The notes under the pieces: generated by a model
What the model was told of the DNA's origin: nothing
Databases searched by the model: none
Seen by the model: only the letters and a program-made list of their open reading frames with translations
DNA from: Medicago truncatula
Lineage: Eukaryota; Streptophyta; Magnoliopsida; Fabales; Fabaceae
Assembly (NCBI RefSeq): GCF_003473485.1
Contig: NC_053049.1
Coordinates: forward strand, 18,809,501 to 18,873,500
DNA length: 64,000 nucleotides
Direction: 5' to 3'
Made by a program: the position numbers and the translations under genes
In this document: piece by piece, positions 12,806 through 25,391 of the stretch
Numbering within the stretch: position 1 is the stretch's first letter
Layout: every line of letters starts with the position of its first letter

Positions 12806-13419
12806 TAGAGCTGTCAAAACGGGCCGGCCCGTTTAGCCCAAATTTTAATAGGGCTTTTACCCGTTAGGGCTAGCCCGAACGGGCCGCGGGTAGCCCGTTA
12901 GCCCGCATAACAAAAAACAATTCTATAAATTATATATATTTTTCAAATAATTATTTACTTAGTTGATTATCAAAGTAAAAATCAAAAGTGAAAATTCAAT
13001 GAATTAACACAAATATAAATGTAATATAAAATTATATTTATTCATTTCGTTATTTATAGTTTTAAAGATCGAATATATAAATATCTATAACCATAACATA
13101 TCTAATTTATTTAAAATCATTTTCCTCGTCATTTTAGTTTACGACGTTTGTACGAAAATGTTTACAATTTATTTTTGTGCTAGACATTATTTAAACATAT
13201 TAAAAATATCATTTATAAAAAAATAATAGCAGTGTTTTATAGTACTTTTTTAAAATAAAAAAAATAAAAAAAATAAATACGGGCCGGCCTGTTTAGCCCG
13301 CGGCCCGTGTAGGGCCGGGCTCGGGTAGTATATTTCAAGCCCGTTTTGTCAACCGGGCTTTTTAGCCTGGCCCGCTAAAGCCCAAAGCCTGCTAGGGCCG
13401 GCCTGTTTTGACAGCTCTA
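12806..13419. mobile_element. Non-autonomous hAT-type element (614 bp) with 8-bp target duplication
   Basis: The ends are inverted: TAGAGCTGTCAAAACGGGCC on the left and its near complement, ending GACAGCTCTA, on the right. An exact 8-bp direct repeat, CTAATTGT, flanks the element at 12798-12805 and 13420-13427. That duplication length is the hAT hallmark. Both ends are rich in GGGCCGGCC and GCCCG motifs, and the 300-bp centre is AT-rich and non-coding. No transposase is encoded, so it would need a helper in trans. Confidence 0.88.
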
Positions 13420-13679
13420 CTAATTGTGTTGAATCGGAGGGTTAGCATATAAAAAAGGTTAAAATGTTACTTTTATATAAAAAAACTAAGAGCCACCTTT
13501 CAATTTTTTTATAGATATTCTTCTTCCTTTTCTTTTTTGAGAGGTTTTTAGAAGTATTCTATACGACGATTACAATCAATTTAGTACAAAATATGTGTGC
13601 AAAAGAGAACATATATTGTGAGCAACTTCGGTGAGTCTTGTGAAATCAAAAGAGAAGATCCTTAGTGAAATCAAAGGCT

Positions 13680-14130
13680 AAGGGTTGATACTCTTTTGGG
13701 GTTAGATTCTAGACTTAGGAAACAATTGTAAACACCTTGGGAGAGTGAAAATCATGAGTGTTTTGTTCATTGGTGAGATTGAGAAAATGGGTAGAAATTA
13801 AGGTTGTTCTTTGTGAGCTTGTTGAAGCTAATTTCTTGTAACCCATTTGTATCTCTTTGTAAGAACTCATTGATAGTGGATTAGAGAGATCAATCTCTCC
13901 TCCAAAGTAGGTCAAGTTGGACCGAACTGGGTGAACATTTTTTGGTGTTGTTATCTTTTCTTTACTCTCTCTTTATCTTGTTTATTCCTTGCTTTGGATT
14001 GTGGTTTTGCTATGCACTTGGTTTATAGACTAGATCTATATTGTTGTTATTGCTTGTGTTTATTTACATTTGGTTATTGGTTGTCATTGATATTTGCTCC
14101 ACACATCACGTATACGTTTTCCTAAACCTT
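13680..14130 (+). mobile_element. Truncated copia LTR remnant related to the 54.7-58.0 kb element
   Basis: This stretch resembles, in reverse orientation, the LTRs at 54733-55507 and 57159-57952. Shared phrases include GTAGGTCAAGTTGGACCGAA, CTGGGTGAACA and TTTGTAAGAACTC. The U3 part with the palindromic repeats is missing, and no target duplication is visible. The open frame at 13931-14125 is just this LTR sequence. Confidence 0.7.
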
Positions 14131-14139
14131 AATTGCGAA

Positions 14140-15070
14140 CCAACAGATTCTCTAAAATCCAAATTCGATTTATTTTAAATCATAATATTGTAACCCAGCT
14201 ACGTAGACATTTGGACCTCTTCTAAGTTCATCAATTTGATCCACACAAGCGTTTACCCAGTCAAAATTGGTCAAAAGGTCACCTTTACAAAGGAGATAAA
14301 ACATAGGGGGCAAAATTTGCCTTGTGTGGGTATCGTACTGGCAACATCAAGCTTAAATATGGAATGCATTAACCACCACACCAATCCTTCAATTGTGTTG
14401 TTGTTATGATTCTTATTTATTATATTAAATTCAATTGCAAAATGTCACAATAATTCATATTTCTTTTTTATAAAACATTGAAATTCACAATTATTTTTAA
14501 TGATATATTTCATAATTTTGTTACTGTTTTGCTTCTTATTTTTAATGTTTCAATGATATTTTTCTTAATTTTAGCTTAATGATATATTGCAATTTATATT
14601 TAAACTTATATATAATTATTTTTAACACCAAAAAATTACACTACCTTGTAAATATTGTTGTAATTAATAGCATATTTCTTTTGTCAAAAATAAAAATAGT
14701 GGAGTTTTTTTCTTTTTTCTTTTTTATAAAAATCAATTTTGTGCTTAAAATTAATTTTTGTATTTGATTGGTAATTGTATTATAGTCAATAGATTAAATT
14801 TGACTCGGAGAAAATCTACATATTATATTAATATTGATATATTTCTTGTCAATAAAATATAGCTGTACAAATATTAATATAGATATTATATGTCATTTTT
14901 TTTAGTTTTTAAGTGAACGAGTCACCGATTTAATCCGGTTAGATAGCTATATAAATTTAATCTCACGACCGAGTTATCTAACCGAGTCATCCGAGTTGAT
15001 CCGGTTCAGTCATGCGGTTCGACCAATGACTCAGTGGTTCGACCATTGACCCAGTACCCCTGCCGAGTCG
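14140..15070. other. Gene-free stretch with degenerate repeats
   Basis: AT-rich sequence without supported exons. The segment from about 14910 to 15065 is a GC-richer dispersed repeat built from CGAGT, CCGGTT and GGTTCGACC phrases. The segment around 14200-14390 resembles another dispersed legume repeat, with ACCACCACACCAATCC. No boundaries are clear. Confidence 0.4.
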
Positions 15071-15338
15071 ATGACCGAGCCGAGTTTTAAAACTATGATT
15101 TCAACCCCAAAACCCTTTTGCCATGGACACTTCCTCAAACCTAATCCCAACCATCTCTCACCTCACCATCAACCCCAAAAACCCATTCCACCGTTAACAC
15201 TCGTCCTATTCATCTTTTTCTCTCGCTATCAACAAAACCCTAATTACAAGTTATTCGGTTATTGTTACTTTTTCTTATCTCACGTGTCCATCTTCACAAT
15301 CATGTCCCAAAAACATCCTTCAAGGGTCAACAATCCCT

Positions 15339-15925
15339 ATGGGTCAAAAGTTTCGTAGATTCTTAATTCAAGACTACGGGTTTTTACCCAATAACATCAA
15401 AATGATAACTGATGCAACTATTCCGACGCCTCCAAAGGCTTATGTGGTGCGGAAGTTGTGTAAGTGGGCGTTGAAGCTCAAACTTGGTGATCGCTTTGTT
15501 TATTTACTAGTGTTCGACCCGTGCGCAGACGCACGGGTAACTTTACCTTTTGTTTACACATTAGCACGTACTACATTTTGGATTAAAAACGAATGTGTTC
15601 CAGTCAATGTTCGAGATTGACATCACGATATGATGAATACACAAAACTAAATATTTTCAAATTGATAATAAGGCGTCACCGCATCGTTGTTCGCGTCGCG
15701 TCTGATGTCGATAAAGATGTTCATGCGATTAAAACCACACCGATTATGTTGACCTCATATCGATATACATTTATTCAACCATTTCAAACTCAACTCACAT
15801 GTTTCATACTACAGTAGTCATGATGTCTTATTTATTGGTCATGGGGACCGGCAGGCTGTTCAATACCACGATCTCACAGGTCATGTAGAGTACCAAATTT
15901 GTGGTATGTTCGATGGCTATAAACC
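15339..15925 (+). pseudogene. Possible metacaspase-like gene fragment, interrupted
   Basis: A frame from about 15345 reads FRRFLIQDYGFLPNNIKMIT, then a Lys- and Leu-rich stretch ending KLKLGDRFVYL. This resembles the start of a metacaspase p20 domain. After an insertion, the sequence near 15838 reads FIGHGDRQAVQYHD, reminiscent of the catalytic-His motif (SGHG) of that family. A later frame has FLSACQSDTYSSF near 16558, possibly the catalytic-Cys region. If correct, this is a dead, scrambled fragment. The match is by eye and weak, and a profile search would decide it. Confidence 0.35.
15507..15831 (-). mobile_element. Small Helitron-like element (3' terminus clear, 5' end tentative)
   Basis: On the minus strand the element would end with a GC-rich hairpin, ACCCGTGCG-TCTG-CGCACGGGT (15534-15513), followed 10 bases later by CTAG. 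A host T comes next. Hairpin plus CTRR inserted before T is the diagnostic Helitron 3' end. The 5' end should be TC after an A; TCATGACTAC at about 15831 fits but is not proven. No helicase is encoded. It lies inside the metacaspase-like fragment. Confidence 0.55.
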
Positions 15926-15948
15926 GTGATTGAAGGTAATATTTGAAA

Positions 15949-15949
<1 letters not shown>

Positions 15950-15981
<32 letters not shown>

Positions 15982-15982
15982 T
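15950..15982. repeat. (ATT)n microsatellite
   Basis: About eleven uninterrupted TTA/ATT triplets. It follows the metacaspase-like fragment and is likely length-polymorphic. Confidence 0.9.
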
Positions 15983-16340
15983 ACTTCCTATTTTTTCTGA
16001 GTCAAGCTACACGTTTTTGTTCGGCCAAAATAGTTTGTTGTTTAAAATAGCACCCTCTTACTTAAATTTGCTTAAATTTGAATGGAATAGAAAACGTGCT
16101 TTAGGGTCTCTCAACTAGTACCTTATAAAAGCTGAAGTTGTTTTAACACGTGTCTGAGTTTTTTGATTACTCGTGTCTTGATAGCAAATTTGTGTGCAAA
16201 CCAAGTCTATGTTAAGATTATGATGTTGTTCGTTGTTGATCTCATTAATCTTTTTTATATTTCTAGATTTTACTCATGTCATTATGGTGGATTGAAGCTT
16301 TTGGTTATAGTAATCAATTGGGAATCAATGCTAAAGAATG

Positions 16341-16797
16341 GTAGGAGTAGGACCCATAATAAGTGGATGGTATCCTAGAAACTGCAAACTTTCTTGATGA
16401 ACAGTCAGTATCATCAAATCAAACCATCAGTGAATGAAGTGACGTATTGTTGGGTGGATTGGTTAAAACTTGAGTAAGTCACAAGCTCTCAAGAAGACGC
16501 CCAAATCTCTTCCGGATCTCTTGAATCTTCCTCCGCGATCTGGAAGAGATTTGAGCGTCTTCTTGAGCGCTTGCCAGTCAGACACTTACTCAAGTTTTAA
16601 CCAATCCAGCCAACAATACGTCACTCCATTCACCGATGGTTTGATGGTACTCGCGAAGGTATTTGAACATAAGATCAGTTATATGTACATGTCTATATAC
16701 ATGGCGAATGAATACTTTAAAATGGGGTCTGATCAAGTGCCAGGTTTATTTTGTTCCGTTCATCAAGAAAGTCACCTATTATGGGTCCTACTCCTGT
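16341..16797. repeat. Long inverted duplication (foldback)
   Basis: The inner arms 16424-16512 and 16542-16639 pair over roughly 90 bases around a 29-base loop, with few mismatches and one ~8-base bulge. Shared words include GTGACGTATTGTTGG, GATTGGTTAAAACTTGAGTA and AAGAAGACGC. Pairing continues outwards: 16389-16402 matches 16758-16771, and AGGAGTAGGACCCATAATA at 16343-16361 is complementary to 16777-16795. The right arm holds about 110 extra bases near 16650-16757. The structure looks like an inverted duplication of one segment followed by a deletion in one arm. A transcript would form a long double-stranded RNA hairpin. Confidence 0.88.
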
Positions 16798-16839
16798 GCC
16801 ATTCTTTCAAATCCTCAATTCTCAATATTTTCAACTCCC

Positions 16840-17031
16840 TGGTATCAAACCCCCATGGCAGGGCCTTCCAAAACTACAATTCCCAATAAAATTCCATGGC
16901 CCACTCCAGGGACCCCATTGATCTTGCACGAGACTCGTGAAGGCAATCAAGCAATGATTAGTTCGTGCTGCTTGCAGAAGGTTACTGAATCGGCCTTCGG
17001 TGCAGCAATCAAGGTATTGCGTTTTGCTTGA
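16840..17031 (+). other. Unidentified open stretch before the GAPDH pseudogene
   Basis: A frame reading through LILHETREGNQAMISS and QKVTESAFGAAIK ends at a plausible GT donor (AAG-GTATTG near 17013). It does not match the N-terminal GAPDH exons expected at this position. It could be an exon of another captured gene. I cannot name it. Confidence 0.3.
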
Positions 17032-17334
17032 ATGTTATAATAGTTGTCTGTTCATATTGTTTCTCGCTATAACTCCACTCTATAATTTCTTCATTTTCTT
17101 CTTTGCCTCCTTTCTGCATTTTCTATAATTTCTCCACTCTTGGGGTTTGTATTTCTTTGGCTACACTCTTTTGTTGCTTATTATTATGCGGTGCATGTTT
17201 TGTTTATATCTATTTTCTTAACATGCTCATGGTTTTCTTGTTTTTTGCATACTGCCGTAACATTTGTCTCTTTTAAAACATGCATGTCATATCGTTATTC
17301 AGATCAATGTTGCAATCAGTGTTCTTAAATAGCA

Positions 17335-17485
17335 GCTATACTGGCGTTGTACCACTATAGTGTAGTGGGTTTTGGACACAGCTATTTTATGCGATACACA
17401 ATTTAGTATAACAAATGTTGTCGAATAGTTGCTATAGTGGCACTATATCACCATTGCATGGTGGAATTTTAACAAACTGTTATAT
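17335..17485. repeat. Dispersed 'ctatagtggc' repeat
   Basis: Phrases such as GTTGTCGAATAGTTGCTATA and CACTATAGTGTAGTGG also occur in related form at about 49835-50060. It lies in the region upstream of the GAPDH fragment exons. The element type is not recognisable. Confidence 0.45.
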
Positions 17486-17656
17486 TCTGCTACCTACGAC
17501 TGACAACAATGGTTGCAATATCACACTGTTTCTAGCAGGCCACAACTTGCAATGTTTTATTGTATCGTCTATTTACTCAATCTTATGGAGGTTCTCATTG
17601 ATTAGTTTTGTATAAAGTGTAGTGGGAATATTTATGTTTTTGTTTGTTTGATCTAG

Positions 17657-18796
<1,140 letters not shown>

Positions 18797-19765
18797 TCTT
18801 CAGTCTCTGACCTTTCATATGATTGATGTTTGTTATCGCTCATTATCGCAACATCTTCATCGCTTGTAAACTGCGTTGATTAGCTTATCTTGATGTACAA
18901 ACCTTACTAAAACAAAGTAAGATGCTGAATTCCTGCTAAAGAAGTATGTTTGGAGTTGTGAATCCACGTGTTCCCTATTCAAGAATCTCTACAATTAAGG
19001 TTTCCCCGTCTAGCAGTTTGATTGAAGTTGAACGGAATATTATTTTTGTGAAAACAATTTATGCCATTCAGATCATATGTCGATTTTAATATGAAAGTTG
19101 ACTAGTTGAGTATAATGAGTCTTTGTTGGGGGGAAAAAGATGTGTTATTATGTGTATACATTTGTATTATTAAACTATATATAGAGTGCTTTTAAATCAA
19201 ATTAGCGTTTCTACTGGAGTTTATTTTTACATATTGTGACCTGGTCAAACCTTGCTTATTCTGGGGTTTTTCATTAATATTATTATTATAATTGTAGTTG
19301 TAGTAGTATTAAATTCATGCTATATACCCAATGTCACCAATGGCTTATGGGCCACCATAATAGCTAGCCTCAAAACATGCCCGGTGAATGGTAGATGCCT
19401 TGTAAATCACCATAATCAAGGAAAGAAACAGTTTTGGATAATAAATGTAAAAAGTATACATATACCTAAAAATGATGAATAATTTGTATTTTATATAGTG
19501 AAAAGTCACCATACATCCATATAGAACTAAGCTTATAGTTGGACTAATATTACTTCATAGACAATTAAATAACCAAGAAAGAAAAGGATCAATAAATACA
19601 TATCTTAATGGTTCCAATGATGTAGCATCATGTAAATTGTCATTCTGCAATCATTTACAGTGTTACTTGCAATAAGATTAAGCCAATGACCGTTGTGCCC
19701 TGAAAAATCACCAGCCTTTGAGCTGACAGATGAAAATGAGATAATGTTTACCAAAACTTTCATTT
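18797..19765. other. Gene-free spacer after the GAPDH fragment
   Basis: The first ~150 bases resemble a GAPDH 3' untranslated region. The rest is AT-rich and has no recognisable gene. The open frame at 19252-19482 is not convincing. Confidence 0.4.
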
Positions 19766-19912
19766 TCACTCTGGCAGAGAAGGCACAGTAGCACCATAGT
19801 CAATGTCCACCTCACTTGAGGAGGCTGCAATGATGCTACCAGACTGAAGATGTCCTACAGTGAACCCTCTTCGTTGCTTTGCTATTTGGCTGTGACTGTG
19901 AGAGCCATATCT
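19766..19912 (-). pseudogene. Unidentified C-terminal exon fragment
   Basis: On the minus strand a 48-codon open stretch ends in TGA at 19768-19766. Its composition looks like a real protein tail, with SHSHSQIAKQRRGFTVGHL, then a Ser-rich stretch, EVDIDYGATV and PSLPE at the end. There is an in-frame stop immediately upstream and no start codon, so it is an isolated exon or relic. I do not recognise the family. Confidence 0.4.
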
Positions 19913-20275
19913 TCAAAAGTGATTCTATCTACTTGTCGCCTGAACTTAGAATTCCCGATGGATGAAATTTAGCCTGCCTCTGCGGTTATTATTAATTACT
20001 CATTACTCAACATGCTTTCTAGGATATATTGCTCTTCTATTTCAAGATAGACAAAGATATATTAGTAAGTTTCAGTGAAAAGATTACAACTCAGTAAGCA
20101 CAAGTCCAAAACCTAGAATACTGGGAGAATAGAAAATGCAAAGGTTGGGCCAGATGTGTCATAGGAATTGCATTTTTTCAAATCAAAATTCCTTGAGATA
20201 CAAAACTATTATTTGAAAATTTCAAATTTTATTATCCTTGCACTAATGATAGTTCATATGAATGTCTCATTTTAG

Positions 20276-21671
20276 GATTGCTGATGCGGAGGAAAACTTA
20301 GGTGAGAGTGAAGTTTGTGAGGCTCACTTGGCAAAATCCTTGTTTTTCATCTGGATTGGGGACAAGGTATGTATATCTATTATAATTTATTTTACACTGT
20401 TGCAGGAGAAAGCCTTGGAACATCTCAAGATAACAGAAACCAAGACTGTTGCAGTTGGGCAGAAGATGGACCTGGTATTTTATACATTGCAGCTTGGTTT
20501 CTTTGGCATGGATTTTGATCTCATTTCCAAAAGCATTGACAAAGCTAAAAGGTAATTCTTTGAATCTCAAATATCTCTAGTTAATATCCTTTGCTATAAT
20601 TTTCTGTTAAGAATTGGTTGTCCAACTGTTTGTACCATATGACAGCTTGTTTGAAGAAGGTGGTGACAGGGAAAGGAAGAATAGGCTGAAAGTGTATGAA
20701 GGCCTCTAGTGCATGTCGACTCGAAATTTCGAGAAGGCTGCCACATTGTTCCTGGATTCTATTTCAACCACTACCTATGAACTTTTTCCCTATGACACCT
20801 TTATATTTTACACTGTTTTGACAAGCATCATAACATTGGATAGAGTTTCGTTAAAGCAAAAGGTACTTCTATTTTTTTTTTTTATGTCGCCATTACACCA
20901 TTTATCTTTTCTTTTAACTGTTGTTTTGTTGTTTCTTGGCAAGTAAGTATTAACTAGACTAATTTGCATCAGGTAGTGGATGCTCCCGAGATCTTCACAG
21001 TGATTGAAAAAATTCCACATCTTAAAAGAGTTTTTGGACTCCTTATATGGTTGTCAATACAAGTCTTTCTTCTCAGCATTTGGTGAGTAGACATTGTTCG
21101 AATCACAGTAATTTTCTATGATATCACAAGAGACACTTTGTGCTAAGTTAATACAAGTGCTGATAAATAATTCATTCTTATCTTTTTGCTTCTATGTTCA
21201 TATATTTGTTTTATTTTGAAATTCATTTCAGCTGGCCTGACGGAGCAAATTAATTTGGACCGCTATTTGCATCCACACTTCCGGTATTACATGAGAGAGA
21301 TCAGAACTGTCATTTATTCCCAGTTTTTGGAATCTTACATGATAATTGAAGCCATGGCAAAAGCGTTTGGAGTATCTGTGGATTTTATTGATGTGTAAGC
21401 GAATGCATCCCAAATGACTTGGTTTTTCGTTTTTAGCATTTTGATTAGATTTACAATGTTGTGGGAGGCTGCTCATTACATTTATTTGTTTCCAGGGAGC
21501 TATCACGTTTTATCGCAGCTGGGAAACTTCACTGTAAGATTGATAAAGATGCAGGTGTTCTTGAAACTAGCCGCCCTGATGCTAATAATGCTCTTTACCA
21601 AGCAAACCATTAAGCAAGGAGACTTCTTGTTGAACAGGATCCAGAAATTGTCTCTTGTGATTGATCTTTAG
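20276..21671 (+). pseudogene. 26S proteasome regulatory subunit RPN7-like pseudogene
   Basis: Exons 20276-20366, 20406-20551, 20646-20862, 20973-21082, 21232-21394 and 21496-21671 keep GT-AG introns. They match the middle and C-terminal part of RPN7 (PSMD6), a PCI-domain lid subunit of the 26S proteasome. Recognisable pieces are EKALEHLKITETKTVAVGQK, LDRYLHPHFRYYMREIRTV, AMAKAFGVSVDFIDV and FLLNRIQKLS. The N-terminal exons are missing. An in-frame TAG stands at 20707-20709, one extra A shifts the frame in exon 4 near 21025, and another extra A in exon 6 near 21603 creates an early stop. Codons are also lost near 20770 and 21333. It is clearly dead. Confidence 0.93.
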
Positions 21672-23670
21672 GCCATTTTATGTTTAAAAAGTGTATTGAA
21701 TTGAAAGGCAGAGATACCGACGGTATCAAGGACATCTGTTGAATGCATTTTACTAGGTGGGGGAATGAGCCATGACATTTCAGTAGTCCATTTGATTTCC
21801 AAATTAACGAACATCCAAGCTGGTTGAATCATCTCAATCAATTTCAAATTATTTTTTTGAACTGTTTAATTAGTTTTGTGATGAATTTTGGTGTTTGAGC
21901 GCGTACATATTAGATATTCCATGATCAAGTTTCTCATTTTTGTTTTACCATTGGGTTTGCTAACTGCCGAGGCGTGATTTCGATACAACTTCAGTTGCTA
22001 AATTCATCCTAGGGTTCCTGCCGATTACATATAAATCATACCAAAAAACTACACAATCCTTCTTTGTATAAGAGACATAAAAGAGTGACTCATCATAGAA
22101 AATTTTTTATCTAGATTCTTTTCTAAGAACGACTAATTTCTTTGGAATCTCAAAGTTTGTCATAATGTCATCTTTCTTTTCCCCTAGGCCCTCGTGTGAA
22201 GAATATGTTGTCTTGAACTCAACCATCATATAATCGGTTTCATCTATAAAATAATATCTCCATATTCTTATTTTTTGTGCTTGTTCGTGATTTCTTGATT
22301 CAATACCCTATATGCATAGGAACCACAAACGTAAAAAAAAAAAAAAAACTATAGTATTCATTTATAAACCATCCATAAATTTAAAAAGAATAATTACGAA
22401 AACAAAAAAGCATAACAATGTCATAAAAGCATAAGGAAGAATAAAATAAGTCACATGAAAAAAAAAAAAAAGGAGAGATGAATAGTTTTTTTATAGGAGA
22501 GACGAAGAAACTACTTTTTATGTGAACATTTGATTCATCAAAATCGCAGCATGAAGGAAATATTACTCTTGAAACATTGACATCAATGAAAAAAAATATG
22601 AAGAAAAAAGAATAAAAAGACTAAACAATCTTTGTCTGAACATTTGATTCATCAAAGTCACAACATAAAGGAAATATAAATCTTGGAGCATTGATATCAA
22701 AGTTAAAAAAGAAGAAGAAGAACAAAGAATAAAAAACGGGGGATAAAAGTTGTGAATTGTGATGTGAAATTATCTCAATCCATATTTCTAATTTATAGAC
22801 TTGTTTCACACCGTAATTTGGTATAATAACCATTATTTTTTTAACATTCCTAAAAAACAATTGTTTTTTTTTTGAAGGATAAAAAACAACAATTGTTCTA
22901 TGCAGGGTATTCATTTACAAAATTATTTGGTCATGAATCAATTTTAATGTCCATAAATTGTTTTAATAGCCATTAAAAGCGTATCATAAAAAAGTCTCCT
23001 ATTCTAAGTTTTTTTTTTTAGGAAATCTCCTATGCTAAGTTAGAGGTGATTTTGACATATATATGTAACATAATCATTTAAAATAGAGGTCATTTTTTTT
23101 CTTCTGATTATGTGTTTTTTTTTATTATTATAATATATGTAATGATCCAAGCATAAACAATTAAAATTTTGGTCAGTGATAATAGTGAATATTTTCTCAC
23201 TAAATGTTTCATTAAAAAAAATAATTTTTATTAATAGTTTGTTTTCATTATTGTTTTTAGATTATAGTGATATTTAAGTTTGACCCAATTTTTTAATAAT
23301 ATTACAACATATGAACTTCTTTATTTTTTTAATGAAAATACAACATATGCTATTTTTTAAGAACAAAAATACAAAATACAATGAAGTGTATCATTTGGTT
23401 TTGTTACTTTTAATTTCAAACACAAAATAATTTGGATATAAATAGATTCATGTGTATATGTGTGTGAAAAGAAAAAATTCATTTAAAATAATTGTTAAGA
23501 TATATTATATATTTAATATTCCATGAATAGCAACACATCAAATTAGAATAATTTTATAAAACTCAAATACAAATAAAATTAATAGCATTAAATGTCAAAT
23601 TCATGAGAATGCTTGGTTTACTTCATAGCGCCACATGTCATGAGCAAGCTTGAAAGATTTATAATGCCTT
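21672..23670. other. Gene-free AT-rich stretch
   Basis: No exon can be supported. Homopolymer A and T runs are frequent. A short local duplication around GAACATTTGATTCATCAAA occurs near 22525 and 22635. Confidence 0.45.
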
Positions 23671-24216
23671 AGCATTATTTGATGTTTTTTTTTTGAATAA
23701 ACACTTATGTGTTATTATTAATAAATTTTTTTTTGAATAATTCAATCAATTGTTTTATTTTAATCTTTGAATTCAAATATTTTAATTCAAACTATCTTTT
23801 TTGAAAGAGTTTTAATTTAAACTGTTTGATTATTAAAAAAAAAAAAAATTGATTCAAATTTGTACTTTTTGAATTCGAAATGTTTGATTTCTAATATAAA
23901 TTTAAATAATAGAATTTGATATTGTAAACGAAAATAAAAAGTCAGAAATGTCTAACATTATTTGATGTTTTTTTTTTTTGAATAAACACTATTATGCGTT
24001 ATTATTAATAAAAAATAAATTTGAATAACTCAATCAATTGTTTTATTTTAATCTTTGAATTCAAATATTTTAATTCAAACTATTTTTTTTGAAATAATTT
24101 TAATTTAAACTATTTGATTATTAAAAAAAAATATTTGATTCAAATTTGTACTTTTTGAATTCGAAAGGTTTGATTTCTAATATAAATTCAAGTAATAGAA
24201 TTTGATATCGTAAAAC
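23671..24216. repeat. Tandem duplication, ~283-bp unit, two copies
   Basis: Copies 23671-23953 and 23954-24216 share CATTATTTGATG, TGAATAAACAC, CAATCAATTGTTTTATTTTA and GATTTCTAATATAAATT in the same order. They differ mainly in A/T run lengths. The unit is very AT-rich and non-coding. Confidence 0.8.
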
Positions 24217-24532
24217 TTCCTTTTATACATGAACATTAAATACAAATATGTGAGGATGATTGTGGTGAGAGTATTTTGTGAGAATGAATATGGTGAGAGC
24301 ATTTGTAAAAAAGAAAGGGACATGTGGCACCACCAAAACAATAGTAATTTATTTTCATAAAAGTCTATGAAATGGGTCCTAAATTTATATTATATAGATT
24401 ACTATAGGTTAGGTCGATGTGATGTACACCATTTACTTCTTTTTTTTTTTAATCTTGTGAGAAGCACTCACCAAAATGTATTAAAGAAAAATTGATACAA
24501 AAAGGAGAAGGGGGGACCAAGCCAAGACATTC

Positions 24533-24735
24533 TCAAGCAAACGTGAACCTGAAACTAGGCATTCCTAGTCTATTTTGCACATAATCTGCTCTGACCTCCA
24601 CAGAAAGAGTGTCATAGATTACAAGAGAATTCAAAGAGAGACCTATGTTTACAAATTTGTCTGCACAGACATTCCCTTCCCTATATATATGAGTTATTAA
24701 AAATGAAATGTTAGAGATGTATTCCACCATTTACT
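24533..24735 (-). pseudogene. RNase H-like fragment of LINE origin
   Basis: The minus-strand frame contains ISFLITHIYREGNVCADKFV, the C-terminal signature of plant RNase H-like (RVT_3) domains found in LINE-derived proteins. It then continues through an unremarkable tail. Only about 65 residues remain, with no upstream catalytic Asp or Glu motifs, so it is a relic. Confidence 0.65.
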
Positions 24736-24841
24736 TCTATTTGCATTGCGGGACCTTATTATAGACACTAGAAATGAGAGTCATACTAATACCTACTCAC
24801 TTGTCATGTTTATTTTTGGAATGGACATGTCATGCTTAATA

Positions 24842-25087
24842 CTCCATAGTGTACACCCATTTTTGTGTATATTGCAAGTTGCAACGGTAAAGTATCACTC
24901 TCAATATAACACTTTTACTAAACTGTCCTTACTTTATAAGAAAAAGACAACACTAAAGTTGCATTAAAAATTGTGTGAGAGAAAAGTTGGAAGAAAAAAA
25001 CTAAAGTTGCATTGGAAATGTAAAGTGACATTCATTTTGAAAGAATTTTTTTTTGCTAAAGTGATACTCATTTTGAAACGGAGGGAG
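24842..25087. mobile_element. MITE of the 'tactccctccgt' type (copy 1)
   Basis: The right end reads AAACGGAGGGAG followed by TA. The inner part (AAAGTTGGAAGAAAAAA, GTAAAGTGACATTCATTTTG, CTAAAGTGATACTCATTTTG) matches the element at 31371-31655. The left inverted repeat is degraded. Open frames inside it are artefacts. Confidence 0.65.
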
Positions 25088-25191
25088 TATAATAATTGTA
25101 CCATCTCTATTATAAACATCTGCCTTAATATTTTTGAAAAGTACATGTGGCATCTTCACATTCTTCATCTCATTTAATGCTTTTTTATCAT

Positions 25192-25314
25192 CCAATCAAA
25201 TTGAATTATGACTCATTCATTTTTTTATTAGCCAATCAAGATGAACCATGACTCATTTAGTTTTCATCAACCAATCAAAATGGATCATGCCTTGATTTTT
25301 TTCCCTATATATAG
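25192..25314 (+). promoter_or_regulatory. Promoter-like array: three CCAAT boxes and a TATA box
   Basis: CCAATCAA occurs at 25192, 25232 and 25271, each within a ~40-bp tandem unit containing ATGACTCATT or a variant. A good TATA box, CTATATATAG, follows at 25305-25314. The order and spacing are those of a plant promoter. What it would drive is unclear: a candidate 27-codon exon lies at 25516-25596, bordered by AG and GT. Confidence 0.5.
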
Positions 25315-25351
25315 GCAATTTGTTTTTCATTATTTTCATGTGTCTCTTCCC

Positions 25352-25353
<2 letters not shown>

Positions 25354-25381
<28 letters not shown>
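25354..25381. repeat. (AT)n microsatellite
   Basis: Fourteen AT units follow CCCC, then a T-run, about 40 bases downstream of the TATA-like box. Confidence 0.9.
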
Positions 25382-25391
<10 letters not shown>

